DNA from: Candidatus Peribacteria bacterium RIFOXYB1_FULL_54_35
GTDB lineage: Bacteria > Patescibacteriota > Gracilibacteria > Peribacterales > Peribacteraceae
DNA: 64,000 nt
Direction of reading: 5' to 3'
NCBI GenBank assembly: GCA_001787755.1
Contig: MFYJ01000012.1
Coordinates: 152,169 to 216,168 of the forward strand
This document shows positions 1-7,892 of this stretch, in pieces. Within the stretch, counting starts at the first letter, position 1; each line of letters opens with the position of its first letter. Position numbers and translations under genes: made by a program. The notes below the pieces were generated by a model. It was not told the origin of the DNA. It saw nothing but the letters and a program-made list of their open reading frames with translations, and made no database searches.

Positions 1-41
1 ATCCAAATCCCTAATGAAGCTAATGCAGTTAACAAGCTAAT
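1..41. repeat. Heptamer hairpin element, CTAATGA family (right half, cut by window start)
   Basis: The first 29 bases are identical to 54396-54424, where a complete copy of the element lies between two genes. Only the right arm and part of the AATCCAAATCC core are inside this window. The TAG stop of the minus-strand gene that follows lies inside the arm. Confidence 0.7.
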
Positions 42-1392
42 CCTCTTCTCTGTCGTACTGCTCGCCCTGTGCGCGTTCCGAATATTCCTGCTGACGCTGT
101 TCCTCCACTGCACGCATGCGCAGACGCTTGGGACTTATTTGGTCATTCACGCGCACGCCGCGCTCGCGGTCGGCGAGAGGGCAGATGCCTTTCCGGCTCA
201 GGAAGAGGTACTCGAGCGAATCCGGAGAGCCTGTGCAGGGGACATCTTCTCTCGGTTCCTGCTGGCGGCTTGTTCTGCGAGGTTCCCAGACTTCCTCTCC
301 CGTTTCCTCGTCCACTTCCTCTTCCCACCAGTCGCTCCCGCTCTCCCAAGTATCCCATGTGTCTTCCCCGGGCAGAACTTCTTCCTCCGGCCACTCCAGG
401 AATTCCTCTCCCGGGAATCCGCTCTCGAGCAGCTCGAGTTCCTCGAATTGGGACAGGATGTTCTCCCCATCAAGGTATTCGAGGAATTCTTCCAGTGTCA
501 TGGTGTGTGCTTCCGAAGGCACTTCCACGTACACGGGTGTCATCTTCCGTTGCACTTCCCCCTGTGTGATGAAGGAGAACCCGGGGAGTGCGGGAGACTG
601 CGCTGCGAGGTAGAATTTGGCGAACAGGAAATCCTGATCTTCATTCGTGTTGATTTTGATGTGGAGATTCACTGCATCGCGGATCATCGCTTCTGTTTCC
701 TGTGCGCTCGGATCGTTCACGAGGTCTCCGAGTTCCAGATCCTTGCCATCTATCGCCGTGAAGAATTCATTGAGCACGAGAAGTGTTTCAGAGAGGAATC
801 TTTCCTTCAGCCGGAGAGAATATGCATGTCCTCCCGAAAACTGCGTGTACTCCAGGGAGAGGAGGGCGTCCACAAGGCCGTCCAGGAGCTTCTCTACCTG
901 CTCTTTCTCTACGTAGATGCCTTCGAGAGCCAGCCCGTCAATAAATCCTGTAATAAACGCATCCCTGCCCTCCATCTGTGCCTGTTCCATTTCCAGCGGT
1001 ATGGAGATCCATTTCTTCTGGAGTACGGCAAGAGAAGCCTGGAGCACAGCATCTTCCATATTGGCATTGAACTCATTGATCCGGACGTACGCCACCTGTT
1101 GGTGGAGTATCAGATCCACCTTCACGCGCATCCGCATGTCTGCTTCTGCCACATCAACTGTAGCGTGCCATTTGCCTTTCATAGTGTCTACGGTACGACC
1201 TTCTCCCTCGCCGAACATCCAGAGTGAAGCGTAGGTGTCTTCCATGCGCGCGTGCGCTTCCATGGTGAAGTTTCGCGGTCTTCCGTCGAATTCTACTGCT
1301 TTCAGAAGGGCGCTTGGCTGTGAGAAGTATGCCAAAGCTGCAAAGGGGGTCACCAAGGAAAGGGTCAGACCCAGTAGAAAAGGGCGGCGCAT
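37..1392 (-). CDS. Secreted or membrane-anchored protein of unknown function
   Basis: 451 aa. I do not recognise a family. The N-terminus is a typical Sec signal or anchor (MRRPFLLGLTLSLVTPFAALA), so the protein should be exported. The following 280 residues are a mixed alpha/beta region that resembles a lipoprotein-like substrate-binding or beta-rich fold only in general character. The C-terminal third is very acidic and tryptophan-rich (repeated EE, DTWDTWES), followed by a basic low-complexity tail. The gene is monocistronic in this view. A TATACG-type -10 lies roughly 27 nt upstream. Its stop codon is inside a heptamer hairpin element. The long plus-strand ORFs over the same span are shadows. 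Confidence 0.75.
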   Translation of the reverse strand: MRRPFLLGLTLSLVTPFAALAYFSQPSALLKAVEFDGRPRNFTMEAHARMEDTYASLWMFGEGEGRTVDTMKGKWHATVDVAEADMRMRVKVDLILHQQVAYVRINEFNANMEDAVLQASLAVLQKKWISIPLEMEQAQMEGRDAFITGFIDGLALEGIYVEKEQVEKLLDGLVDALLSLEYTQFSGGHAYSLRLKERFLSETLLVLNEFFTAIDGKDLELGDLVNDPSAQETEAMIRDAVNLHIKINTNEDQDFLFAKFYLAAQSPALPGFSFITQGEVQRKMTPVYVEVPSEAHTMTLEEFLEYLDGENILSQFEELELLESGFPGEEFLEWPEEEVLPGEDTWDTWESGSDWWEEEVDEETGEEVWEPRRTSRQQEPREDVPCTGSPDSLEYLFLSRKGICPLADRERGVRVNDQISPKRLRMRAVEEQRQQEYSERAQGEQYDREED

Positions 1393-1523
1393 GAAAAGAA
1401 AAGGGAAGGTTGATGCCTATCGTATAAGTTTCTGCCGTCTCTATGCAACTGCTGCATACCAAAACCCCCTGCGTCTAGATGATCGCGGGGGGCTCTTGAG
1501 GTACTCCGGACGCTCGTGGAGTC

Positions 1524-1952
1524 TTACTTAAGGGTCACTTTGGCGCCGGCTGCCTCCAGCTTCTTCTTCATCTCCTCTGCCTCTGCTTTCGGCACACCTT
1601 CCTTGATCATCTTCGGCGCGCCGTCGACGGTTGCCTTTGCTTCGCCGAGGGCGAGACCGGTGATCTCACGCACTACTTTGATCACGGCGATTTTCTGGGC
1701 GCCGGAATCAGAGAGTTCGACGTTGTACATGCTCTTCTCCTCTGCTTCGCCTCCTGCGCCGCCGGCAGCAGGAGCGCCTGCTGCTGCGACAGCTACGGGA
1801 GCAGCTGCGGAGATGCCGTATTCAGATTCCATGAACTTTACGACATTGTTGAGTTGCACGACGTTCAGCTTCTCGAGTGCATCGATCACGGCTTTCTCCT
1901 CTTTCGAGAGTTTCACCGTCTTCGCCTCTGCGGTTGCTGTATCATCGGACAT
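1524..1952 (-). CDS. rplL: 50S ribosomal protein L7/L12
   Basis: 142 aa acidic stalk protein, present as dimers on L10 and recruiting translation GTPases. The N-terminal dimerisation helix ([32 protein letters not shown]), the Ala/Gly hinge ([17 protein letters not shown]) and the C-terminal domain ([33 protein letters not shown]) all match the family. The longer ORF start at 2054 would add 34 residues overlapping rplJ, so the MSDD start is preferred; the short N-terminal extension before SKEEK is a little longer than usual. The gene lies 34 nt downstream of rplJ in the usual order and should be cotranscribed with it. Confidence 0.97.
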   Translation of the reverse strand: MSDDTATAEAKTVKLSKEEKAVIDALEKLNVVQLNNVVKFMESEYGISAAAPVAVAAAGAPAAGGAGGEAEEKSMYNVELSDSGAQKIAVIKVVREITGLALGEAKATVDGAPKMIKEGVPKAEAEEMKKKLEAAGAKVTLK

Positions 1953-1986
1953 GGGAATAAATGGGTAAGGAATAAATAAAAGGAAT

Positions 1987-2559
1987 TTACGATGCTGGTT
2001 GCTCAGGAGTGGGAGCACCTGCTCCTCCGGGGTGTACCCCGCCCTTCTCCGCAAGTTGCTTCAGTCCGCGTGCAAAGCCCGAGAGCGGGGAATTGCACAT
2101 ACTGGCGAAATTGATGAGTGGTGAGCGGATCATGCCGACAAACAGAGCGAGCAGCGCCTCACGGCTCGGCATCTCTGCGAGTTCCAGGGCTTCTTCTCTC
2201 GAGAGAATTTTGCCGTCGTAGAGTCCGCCAAGAATGTGCACTTTGTCGTGATCTTTACTGAATTTGAAGGCGACCTGTGCTCCTGAGAGGGGATCGCCAA
2301 AGCTGAAGATCATCGATACTGGCCCTTCCATGGCATCTTTCCCGAATTCCGGAAGACCTGCTTCCTTGGATGCAATCTTCATCAGTGTCTTCTTTGCGAC
2401 TTTCATTTCTGCGTTGCTCTTTCGGAGCTTGGTTCTGAGTTCACTCACCTCGGCCACACTCAGACCGATGTAGTGAGCGAGTATGATGGACTGCGCGGAG
2501 CCTATTTTCTCCGTGAGTTCTTTCACTTGTGCCTGTTTTCTGTCCCTTGAGAGTGCCAT
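1987..2559 (-). CDS. rplJ: 50S ribosomal protein L10
   Basis: 190 aa. L10 anchors L7/L12 dimers to 23S rRNA helix 42 and is a classic autoregulator of its own operon. The N-terminal globular domain ([63 protein letters not shown]) is clear, and the C-terminal part carries the helix that binds L12 dimers plus a Gly/Pro-rich tail. It starts the rplJ-rplL operon; rplK and rplA are not adjacent. A 228-nt leader containing an intrinsic-terminator hairpin precedes it, consistent with attenuation by L10(L12)4. Confidence 0.97.
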   Translation of the reverse strand: MALSRDRKQAQVKELTEKIGSAQSIILAHYIGLSVAEVSELRTKLRKSNAEMKVAKKTLMKIASKEAGLPEFGKDAMEGPVSMIFSFGDPLSGAQVAFKFSKDHDKVHILGGLYDGKILSREEALELAEMPSREALLALFVGMIRSPLINFASMCNSPLSGFARGLKQLAEKGGVHPGGAGAPTPEQPAS

Positions 2560-2787
2560 GAGATGAGAAAGTGAGGAGTAACCCTTCGGTCCCGCCGCTG
2601 TATGCAGCGAGCGGGAAGCTCAGGGTTCTTTCTGCGTTTTAGCACAGAAAGAAAAAAGGTCTCCATCCGGGAGACCAGCGAGGCACACGACACGACGCAC
2701 CAAGCGTAAGCCGAGCGAGCGATGCTGTATGCCTCGGAGGGGCTTACTTTCGGCCATCAGCCTAATGCCCTCGGTCTTCGGACGGTA
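2560..2787 (-). promoter_or_regulatory. rplJ 5' leader, probable L10-responsive attenuator
   Basis: Between the predicted promoter and rplJ lie 228 nt with several stem-loops: a terminator hairpin (2651-2676), an immediately downstream stem TTCTTTCTG/CAGAAAGAA that shares the U-tract neighbourhood and could exclude it, and a GC hairpin at about 2591-2615. This layout matches the known ribosomal protein L10 leader class, but I did not align it to the Rfam model. Confidence 0.65.
2651..2676 (-). terminator. Attenuator hairpin in the rplJ leader
   Basis: On the minus strand GGTCTCC and GGAGACC form a perfect 7-bp stem with a 5-nt loop, followed directly by a run of seven... six to seven T residues. 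It sits upstream of rplJ and downstream of its promoter, so it can only act as an attenuator of the operon. Confidence 0.75.
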
Positions 2788-2793
2788 AGAGGA

Positions 2794-2821
2794 AGTTTAC
2801 TTATGTGTGAAAAAGTGTCAA
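2794..2821 (-). promoter_or_regulatory. Promoter of rplJ-rplL
   Basis: On the minus strand a perfect -35 TTGACA is separated by 16 nt from -10 TAAACT, in an AT-rich block. The transcript would start near 2787. Confidence 0.65.
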
Positions 2822-3021
2822 GAAATCATGACTGTATTTATCTGTTAAAACGGTATTGGATGATGACTTTTTTAATAAATGTTATCTAATTCTATAATTA
2901 GAGATTCTTTTAAGAGAAAAGCAATAAAAGAGAGGAGTCAGAGGGGAGAGAGAAAAGAGAAGGAAGGTTCTTCCCCGGTCGTCTGTTTCTTCTCTTTCCT
3001 CAGAAACGCTACTATCTGCGC

Positions 3022-3462
3022 ATGCGCATTGTCTTGCAGCGAGTGTCGGAGGCATCGGTGAGCACAGGAGGCACTCTGTGCAGCTCCATAGGACGTGGCT
3101 ATATGCTGCTTTTGGGCGTCATGACCGGTGATACAGAAGAACAGGCGGCATGGCTTGCCGAGAAGATACTCAAGCTCCGTCTCTTCGATGGTGCCGATGG
3201 GAAGATCAACGACCGGAGCATCACAGACATCGGCGGGGGCATCCTCGTTGTCTCCCAGTTCACACTTGCCGGGAATCTCGAGAAGGGGAACCGTCCTGAT
3301 TTTCTTCGGGCAGCGCCTCCCGATGAAGCCAGGAAACTCTATGCGTTCTTTGTGGAGCGTCTTCGCGGAAGCGGGCTCACTGTCGAGATCGGAGCGTTCG
3401 GAGAAATGATGCAGGTTTCTCTTGTGAATGAAGGGCCCTGTACCATCCTGCTGGAACACTGA
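3022..3462 (+). CDS. dtd: D-aminoacyl-tRNA deacylase
   Basis: 146 aa, the normal length for the Dtd family. The enzyme hydrolyses D-aminoacyl-tRNAs and glycyl-tRNA-Ala mischarges in the cytosol, protecting translation. The N-terminus MRIVLQRVSEASV, the SQFTL motif (about residues 78-82) and the C-terminal NEGPCTILLE motif (the Gly-cisPro NxGPxT loop) are all visible; Cys replaces the usual Val in the last motif. A -10-like TACTAT ends 6 nt before the ATG, so the message is probably leaderless. It precedes the relA-like gene by 69 nt on the same strand. Confidence 0.95.
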   Translation: MRIVLQRVSEASVSTGGTLCSSIGRGYMLLLGVMTGDTEEQAAWLAEKILKLRLFDGADGKINDRSITDIGGGILVVSQFTLAGNLEKGNRPDFLRAAPPDEARKLYAFFVERLRGSGLTVEIGAFGEMMQVSLVNEGPCTILLEH

Positions 3463-3531
3463 GTGCTTCTCTCTCTATTCAGGGTTCCGGTGTTGTGGTA
3501 GAATTTTGAGTCCACATTCTTTTCTATTCTA

Positions 3532-5448
3532 ATGGGTGTTCTGAAAGTCCAAACGTACGATTCTCTTGTGGAGCGGATGCAGTCTGCGGAGGTTACGTAC
3601 GATGCCAAACGCCTCTTTCAGGTGTGGAAGACGGCACAGGAAGCATACAAGGACGAGCAGCACTGGACAGGTCTTCCACTCATGGAACACACGATGGGGG
3701 TGTTCGAAGTGCTCCTCCCATACAAGCCCGATGAAGATACGGTGGTTGCGTGCATTCTCCACCATCTCCTGCAATGCAAAGGTTGGACACTCACAGATAT
3801 AGAAGAGTGTTTCGGCGAGAATATCCGCGAGCTTGTGAGCGGCCTGCATCTCCTCTCCCATGTGACGCTCCGTGACCGGCGGCGGTCTGTAGAGGATCTG
3901 CGCCTCATGCTGCTTACCGTCTCGGATGACATACGAACAGTGCTGCTTGTACTCTGTGACCGCTCGTTTCTCCTTGAATGCCTCCCCCGGTTTTCCGAGG
4001 AAGACAGGAAACAGGTGGCGCAGGATGTATTGCAGCTTTTTGCTCCGGTCGCTGCGAGGCTCGGTATGTACAAACTGAGGTACGAGCTTGAATTGCGGGC
4101 ATTTCCCGTGGTGTATCCCCATGATGCTGAACGCATTTCTGAGCAGCTTGCACAGGTAGAGAAGCAGTATGGCCGCTCCCTCGCGGATGCGACGAAGAAA
4201 CTTGAGAAATATCTGGAGAATGAAGGGGTGCATGTTTCTCTTGAGATGAGGCAGAAGAAGCCCTACAGCATTTTCCGCAAGATGCAGCAGAAGAGCCTCA
4301 CCCAGGTGAAGCAGCTGTATGATCTCTTCGCCGTGCGTGTAGTCGTGCAGACGGACGCGGAGTGCTACCAGGTGCTGGGGTTGCTGCACAAAGTTGGACG
4401 GCCGGTGGCCAACCGATTCAAGGACTACATTGCGTTCCCGAAGCCAAATGGATACCAGAGCCTCCACACCACGCTTGCTCTGTTGCCGGGGATGGAAGAC
4501 GAATCTCTCTTCGTAGAGGTGCAGGTGCGCACTGTGCAGATGCACCACGATGCGCAGTATGGTGTCGCTGCCCACTGGATGTATAAGGAGCACGGTTCAG
4601 CAGTCCGCGCATTGCAGAAGGTGCAGCTCCAGAGTGTGCTCTCTTCCCAGCAGTCGCTCGAAGGAGAGGAGGAAACGAACGCTCTCGCTGACCATATTTT
4701 TGTGCTCACCCCTAGTGGGGAAGTTGTGGAACTTCCCGAGGGCGCAACACCGCTGGATTTTGCTTTCCAGTTGCACACGGATCTCGGTCTCTCTTTCCGA
4801 AGTGCGACTGTGAACGGCAGCATTGTTCCGCTCGATTACCGCCTGGAGAATGGCGATATTGTTGAGGTGCTCAAGCGCAAAACACCCCAACCCTCTTCGC
4901 AGTGGATGCAGCTCCTCAAAATGGCTTCATCCCGCTCCAAGCTCAAGCGCTTCCTCTACGCGCAGGATCGCCCCCGCCTGGTTGCCGAGGGACGCGAGCT
5001 CGTGAACATAGAACTTCGAAAGTACAAGTTGCCACTGCTCGATGCCGATCTCTCCATTCTGCGCATCTGCGATGGCATGGTACTCACCATGAGCCAGCGG
5101 GAAGATCTCCTCATGAAAATCGGCCAGGGGTCTGAGCGTGCGCTCCCGCTTCTGTACCGTCTCAAGGCTCTCGAGGGCATGCTGCCGGTGAAAGCATCGT
5201 CCAAGCGTTCGCAGGATGGACAGAGAATACAGGGGAAGAAAAACGGTGCTCAGTTTGAGATAGAGGGTGATGTGCCCTTGCCTACGCGCTGCGCGAAGTG
5301 CTGCAAGCCGGCAGAGTGGCCCCATGGCCTGCTGATGGGTGTGATAGGACGCAATGGAGTAGTTGTTGTGCACCGCAGAGAGTGCGGGATGCTCAGACAT
5401 GCCAATACTGAACGGACCGTGCGGGTGTGGTGGCCGAACAATGGCTAG
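3532..5448 (+). CDS. RelA/SpoT-family (p)ppGpp synthetase, hydrolase domain degenerate
   Basis: 638 aa. Domains in order: HD-like region (about 45-200), nucleotidyltransferase/synthetase (about 225-345, with KPYSIFRKM, YDLFAVRVVV, NGYQSLHT and VEVQVRTVQMHHDAQYGVAAHW), TGS (about 386-450, DHIFVLTPSGEVVELPEGATPLDFA), and a C-terminal Cys/His zinc-finger-like module (CAKCCKP...HRRECGML). A C-terminal ACT domain appears to be missing, which explains the short length against about 740 aa. In the HD region the canonical HDxxED motif reads HHLLQCKG and the later N of DRLHN is lost, so ppGpp hydrolysis is unlikely; the protein should be a synthetase like RelA. An extended -10 (TGGTAGAAT) lies about 23 nt upstream. 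Confidence 0.92.
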   Translation: MGVLKVQTYDSLVERMQSAEVTYDAKRLFQVWKTAQEAYKDEQHWTGLPLMEHTMGVFEVLLPYKPDEDTVVACILHHLLQCKGWTLTDIEECFGENIRELVSGLHLLSHVTLRDRRRSVEDLRLMLLTVSDDIRTVLLVLCDRSFLLECLPRFSEEDRKQVAQDVLQLFAPVAARLGMYKLRYELELRAFPVVYPHDAERISEQLAQVEKQYGRSLADATKKLEKYLENEGVHVSLEMRQKKPYSIFRKMQQKSLTQVKQLYDLFAVRVVVQTDAECYQVLGLLHKVGRPVANRFKDYIAFPKPNGYQSLHTTLALLPGMEDESLFVEVQVRTVQMHHDAQYGVAAHWMYKEHGSAVRALQKVQLQSVLSSQQSLEGEEETNALADHIFVLTPSGEVVELPEGATPLDFAFQLHTDLGLSFRSATVNGSIVPLDYRLENGDIVEVLKRKTPQPSSQWMQLLKMASSRSKLKRFLYAQDRPRLVAEGRELVNIELRKYKLPLLDADLSILRICDGMVLTMSQREDLLMKIGQGSERALPLLYRLKALEGMLPVKASSKRSQDGQRIQGKKNGAQFEIEGDVPLPTRCAKCCKPAEWPHGLLMGVIGRNGVVVVHRRECGMLRHANTERTVRVWWPNNG

Positions 5449-5455
5449 CAAATGA

Positions 5456-5534
5456 GCTTGTAGATTGTAGCTTGTAGCAGTCTAACCTTTGGTTCTTTGG
5501 ATTTCCTACAAGCTACTTACTACAAGCTACAAGC
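5456..5534. repeat. Heptamer hairpin element, GTAG family
   Basis: The left arm is GCTTGTA-GATTGTA-GCTTGTA-G and the right arm is CTACAAG-CTACTTA-CTACAAG-CTACAAG, surrounding TTTGGATTTCC. It fills the gap between the convergent relA-like and tig genes and could act as a bidirectional terminator. Confidence 0.85.
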
Positions 5535-5544
5535 CGATAGCTGG

Positions 5545-6825
5545 TTATTCCTGAATAATCTCTTCCAGAAGCTTGTCCACCTTCATTTGCCACTTGAGTT
5601 GTTCGTACGCTTTTTCCCCCTTGGCGTAAGCGGGCGCGATGTTGAGGCGTTCTTCCACTGAGAGAGGGGAGAGCAGAGTATCCATGCCTTTCTTCATCTC
5701 CTCATCCGATATATCGATTGTTTTCTCTTCGATGAGTGTCGAGATCCCCAGACGGAGTGTGAGGCGCTTCTCTGCCTGCCTGCTGAGTTCCTCTTCCATC
5801 TGTTCCAATGTTTTTCCTGTGCGTTTCATCCACTCCTCCAAGTCCATATTCTGCCTCTTCAGCTGTTCTGCAAGATCGTCGAGGAGCGTCTCTTTCTCGT
5901 CAGCCACTAATTCGGGCACCAGTTCCACCATTGTTGCCTCACGGATTCTTTCGAATGCCTTTTCTTCTGCCTTCCTCCTCTGCAGTTGCTCTTCCTGTTG
6001 CTCCATCGGTTCCCTCACCCGCTTCTTCAGTTCTGCCACAGATTCGACATGCAGGTGCTCTTTCGCAAATGCATCTGTGAGTTCTGGCATGGAGATTGCT
6101 TCCACTTTCTGCACAGTCACATGGAAAGTGACTGGCTTGCCCCGGAGTGCTTCTGCCTGATGTTTCTCCGGGAACGTCAGTGTGAAGTTCTTCGTGTTTC
6201 CTTTCTGCATCCCGATCAGTGCATCCTCGAATCCTGGCAGGAGCACCTTACTCCCGATGACAACCTGGTGGCCGGTGGTGCGGATATTCGCCACCTCCTT
6301 CCCGTCCTGCGTCTCTCCCCAGAAGTCCATTGTCACGCGGTCCCCCCCCTTTGCAGCACGGAGCACCTCTTCGGTTTTCTGGTGTTGTCTCAAGATGTAA
6401 TCGATCATCTTCTGAACGTCTTCTTCCCCCACTACGGCTTTCTGAACCTGTACGGAGAGCTTTGCAGCTTTCTTTACCTTTACGGGCGGCCGTTCCACAA
6501 ATGTCACCTTCACGGTCACGGGCGTGTTGTTCGTCATCTCCACTTTCGGAGGAATGATGGGGTGAATGCTGTGTTCCTGCACCAGAGCAGTGAATGTGTC
6601 CGGCAGGAGTTCCCGTACCGTTTCCTCAAACAATTTGCTTGTATCGATTTTCTCTCTGAGAAGAGCGATGGGGGCAGTTCCGTCACGGAATCCATCGATG
6701 CGTATGGAAGAGCCTATTCTCCGGAGGGCTTTCTCTTCGGAGACGGCGGTTTCTTCTGCTGTAAAAGCAACGGTGCAAATGACTCTCCCGTTCTTCTGTC
6801 GTTCGATGGTTGGGGGGATGCTCAT
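5545..6825 (-). CDS. tig: Trigger factor (ribosome-associated chaperone, peptidyl-prolyl isomerase)
   Basis: 426 aa, normal for trigger factor. It binds at the ribosome exit tunnel through L23 and shields nascent chains. The N-terminal ribosome-binding domain includes the signature-like loop GFRDGTAPIALLREKID (family GFRxGKxP). The central FKBP-type domain (about 150-240) starts with GDRVTMDFWGETQDG and includes VLLPGFEDALIGMQKGNTKNFTLTFPE. The C-terminal arms are helical and charged. It lies 16 nt downstream of secF on the same strand, so the two are probably cotranscribed, linking nascent-chain handling with export. Confidence 0.95.
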   Translation of the reverse strand: MSIPPTIERQKNGRVICTVAFTAEETAVSEEKALRRIGSSIRIDGFRDGTAPIALLREKIDTSKLFEETVRELLPDTFTALVQEHSIHPIIPPKVEMTNNTPVTVKVTFVERPPVKVKKAAKLSVQVQKAVVGEEDVQKMIDYILRQHQKTEEVLRAAKGGDRVTMDFWGETQDGKEVANIRTTGHQVVIGSKVLLPGFEDALIGMQKGNTKNFTLTFPEKHQAEALRGKPVTFHVTVQKVEAISMPELTDAFAKEHLHVESVAELKKRVREPMEQQEEQLQRRKAEEKAFERIREATMVELVPELVADEKETLLDDLAEQLKRQNMDLEEWMKRTGKTLEQMEEELSRQAEKRLTLRLGISTLIEEKTIDISDEEMKKGMDTLLSPLSVEERLNIAPAYAKGEKAYEQLKWQMKVDKLLEEIIQE

Positions 6826-6841
6826 GGAGAGAATATGGATG

Positions 6842-7744
6842 CTAGCGCCGTGTTCTGTTCCTCCAGTAGACGAGAATCGGAGTGGCGACGAAGAAGGAGG
6901 AGTAGGTTCCGATCACCGTGCCGATAATCAGGGCGAGGATGAACCAGCGGATACTCTCTGCCGCAAAGAAGAAGAGCACGAAGAGCATGATGAGCGCGCC
7001 AGTACCGGTGTTCAGTGTGCGCGACACTGTTTCCTTGAGGCTGCGGTCCGCGAGCACCGCGAAGTTCTCCCCCCGGTTTCCTCCCTCGTACAGGTTGCTG
7101 CGGATGCGGTCGAAGATGACGATCGTATCGTTTACGGAGTATCCCATAATACTGAGGAGTGCTGTGACGAAGAGCGTATCCAGCTGAAAACTTGTTGTGT
7201 GGCTGAGGATCGTGAAAATTCCCAGAGTGAGGAGTGTGTCGTGGAGGAGCGCCAGAATGGCGGTGATTCCGAAGCTCCAGGGGCTGAGTCTTCCCGGTAC
7301 CCTCCGGAAGACCATTGCCAGATAGAGGATGATTGCAATGGTGGCTATGAGCAGCGCCCAGATCGAACGCTGTTTCAGGCTTGCGCCCACAGTGGGTCCG
7401 ATTGTCGTGAACTGGCGTTCCGTTATGTTCCCGAGTTCGCGTTCGAGGTGCCCGAAGAGAGCGAGGTGCTCTTCGTTGCTGAGGTCGCGCATACGCATGA
7501 GGTAACTTCCGTCTTTTGTGCGGGAAACAGCGACGTTACCGAGTGGTGTCTCTCCGGGGAATGTCCCAAGGACAGCGGAGAGTGCGTCTTTGGTGATTTC
7601 TTCGGGGGTCGAGACTTCCACGAGCGTTCCTCCAGTGAAATCAATGCTCAGCACCGGGCCCGGGACAAACAGGAGCACCACACTCACGAGGACGAGAGTG
7701 GTGGAGATCGTCAGGAAGTATTTTGCAGGTCGTAAGAGAGACAT
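6842..7744 (-). CDS. secF: Protein translocase subunit SecF
   Basis: 300 aa inner-membrane protein that with SecD forms the proton-driven export motor next to SecYEG. The first TM is followed by the D1 signature SIDFTGGTLVEV, a periplasmic domain, then a block of five TM helices containing ALLHDTLLTLG, GYSVNDTIVIFDRIR and the terminal SSFFVATPILVYW, all typical of SecF. SecD normally sits directly upstream, but here the upstream gene is an unrelated envelope protein, so secD must be elsewhere or the subunits are encoded separately. Confidence 0.95.
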   Translation of the reverse strand: MSLLRPAKYFLTISTTLVLVSVVLLFVPGPVLSIDFTGGTLVEVSTPEEITKDALSAVLGTFPGETPLGNVAVSRTKDGSYLMRMRDLSNEEHLALFGHLERELGNITERQFTTIGPTVGASLKQRSIWALLIATIAIILYLAMVFRRVPGRLSPWSFGITAILALLHDTLLTLGIFTILSHTTSFQLDTLFVTALLSIMGYSVNDTIVIFDRIRSNLYEGGNRGENFAVLADRSLKETVSRTLNTGTGALIMLFVLFFFAAESIRWFILALIIGTVIGTYSSFFVATPILVYWRNRTRR

Positions 7745-7799
7745 CGGTGCAAGAGGGTAACGGGTTTTCTGAGGGGAAGCCAGTAGAGAGTGGCTTTTT

Positions 7800-7892
7800 T
7801 AGCTTGTAGGTTGTAGGGAGTAGCTTGTAGGAAATCCAAAGAATCAAGGATCGTATTGCTACAATCTACAAGCTACAAACTACAAGCTACAA
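7800..7892. repeat. Heptamer hairpin element, GTAG family
   Basis: Left arm CTTGTAG-GTTGTAG-GGAGTAG-CTTGTAG, core GAAATCCAAAG, right arm CTACAAT-CTACAAG-CTACAAA-CTACAAG-CTACAAG. It separates the minus-strand gene at 7887 from secF; its right arm provides the last sense codon and the TAG stop of the upstream gene. Confidence 0.88.

Noticed and set aside
139-1227. 362-aa plus-strand ORF opposite the first gene
   Set aside because: It lies wholly within the secreted-protein gene, has no promoter and looks like a reverse-frame shadow; the minus protein has a proper signal peptide.
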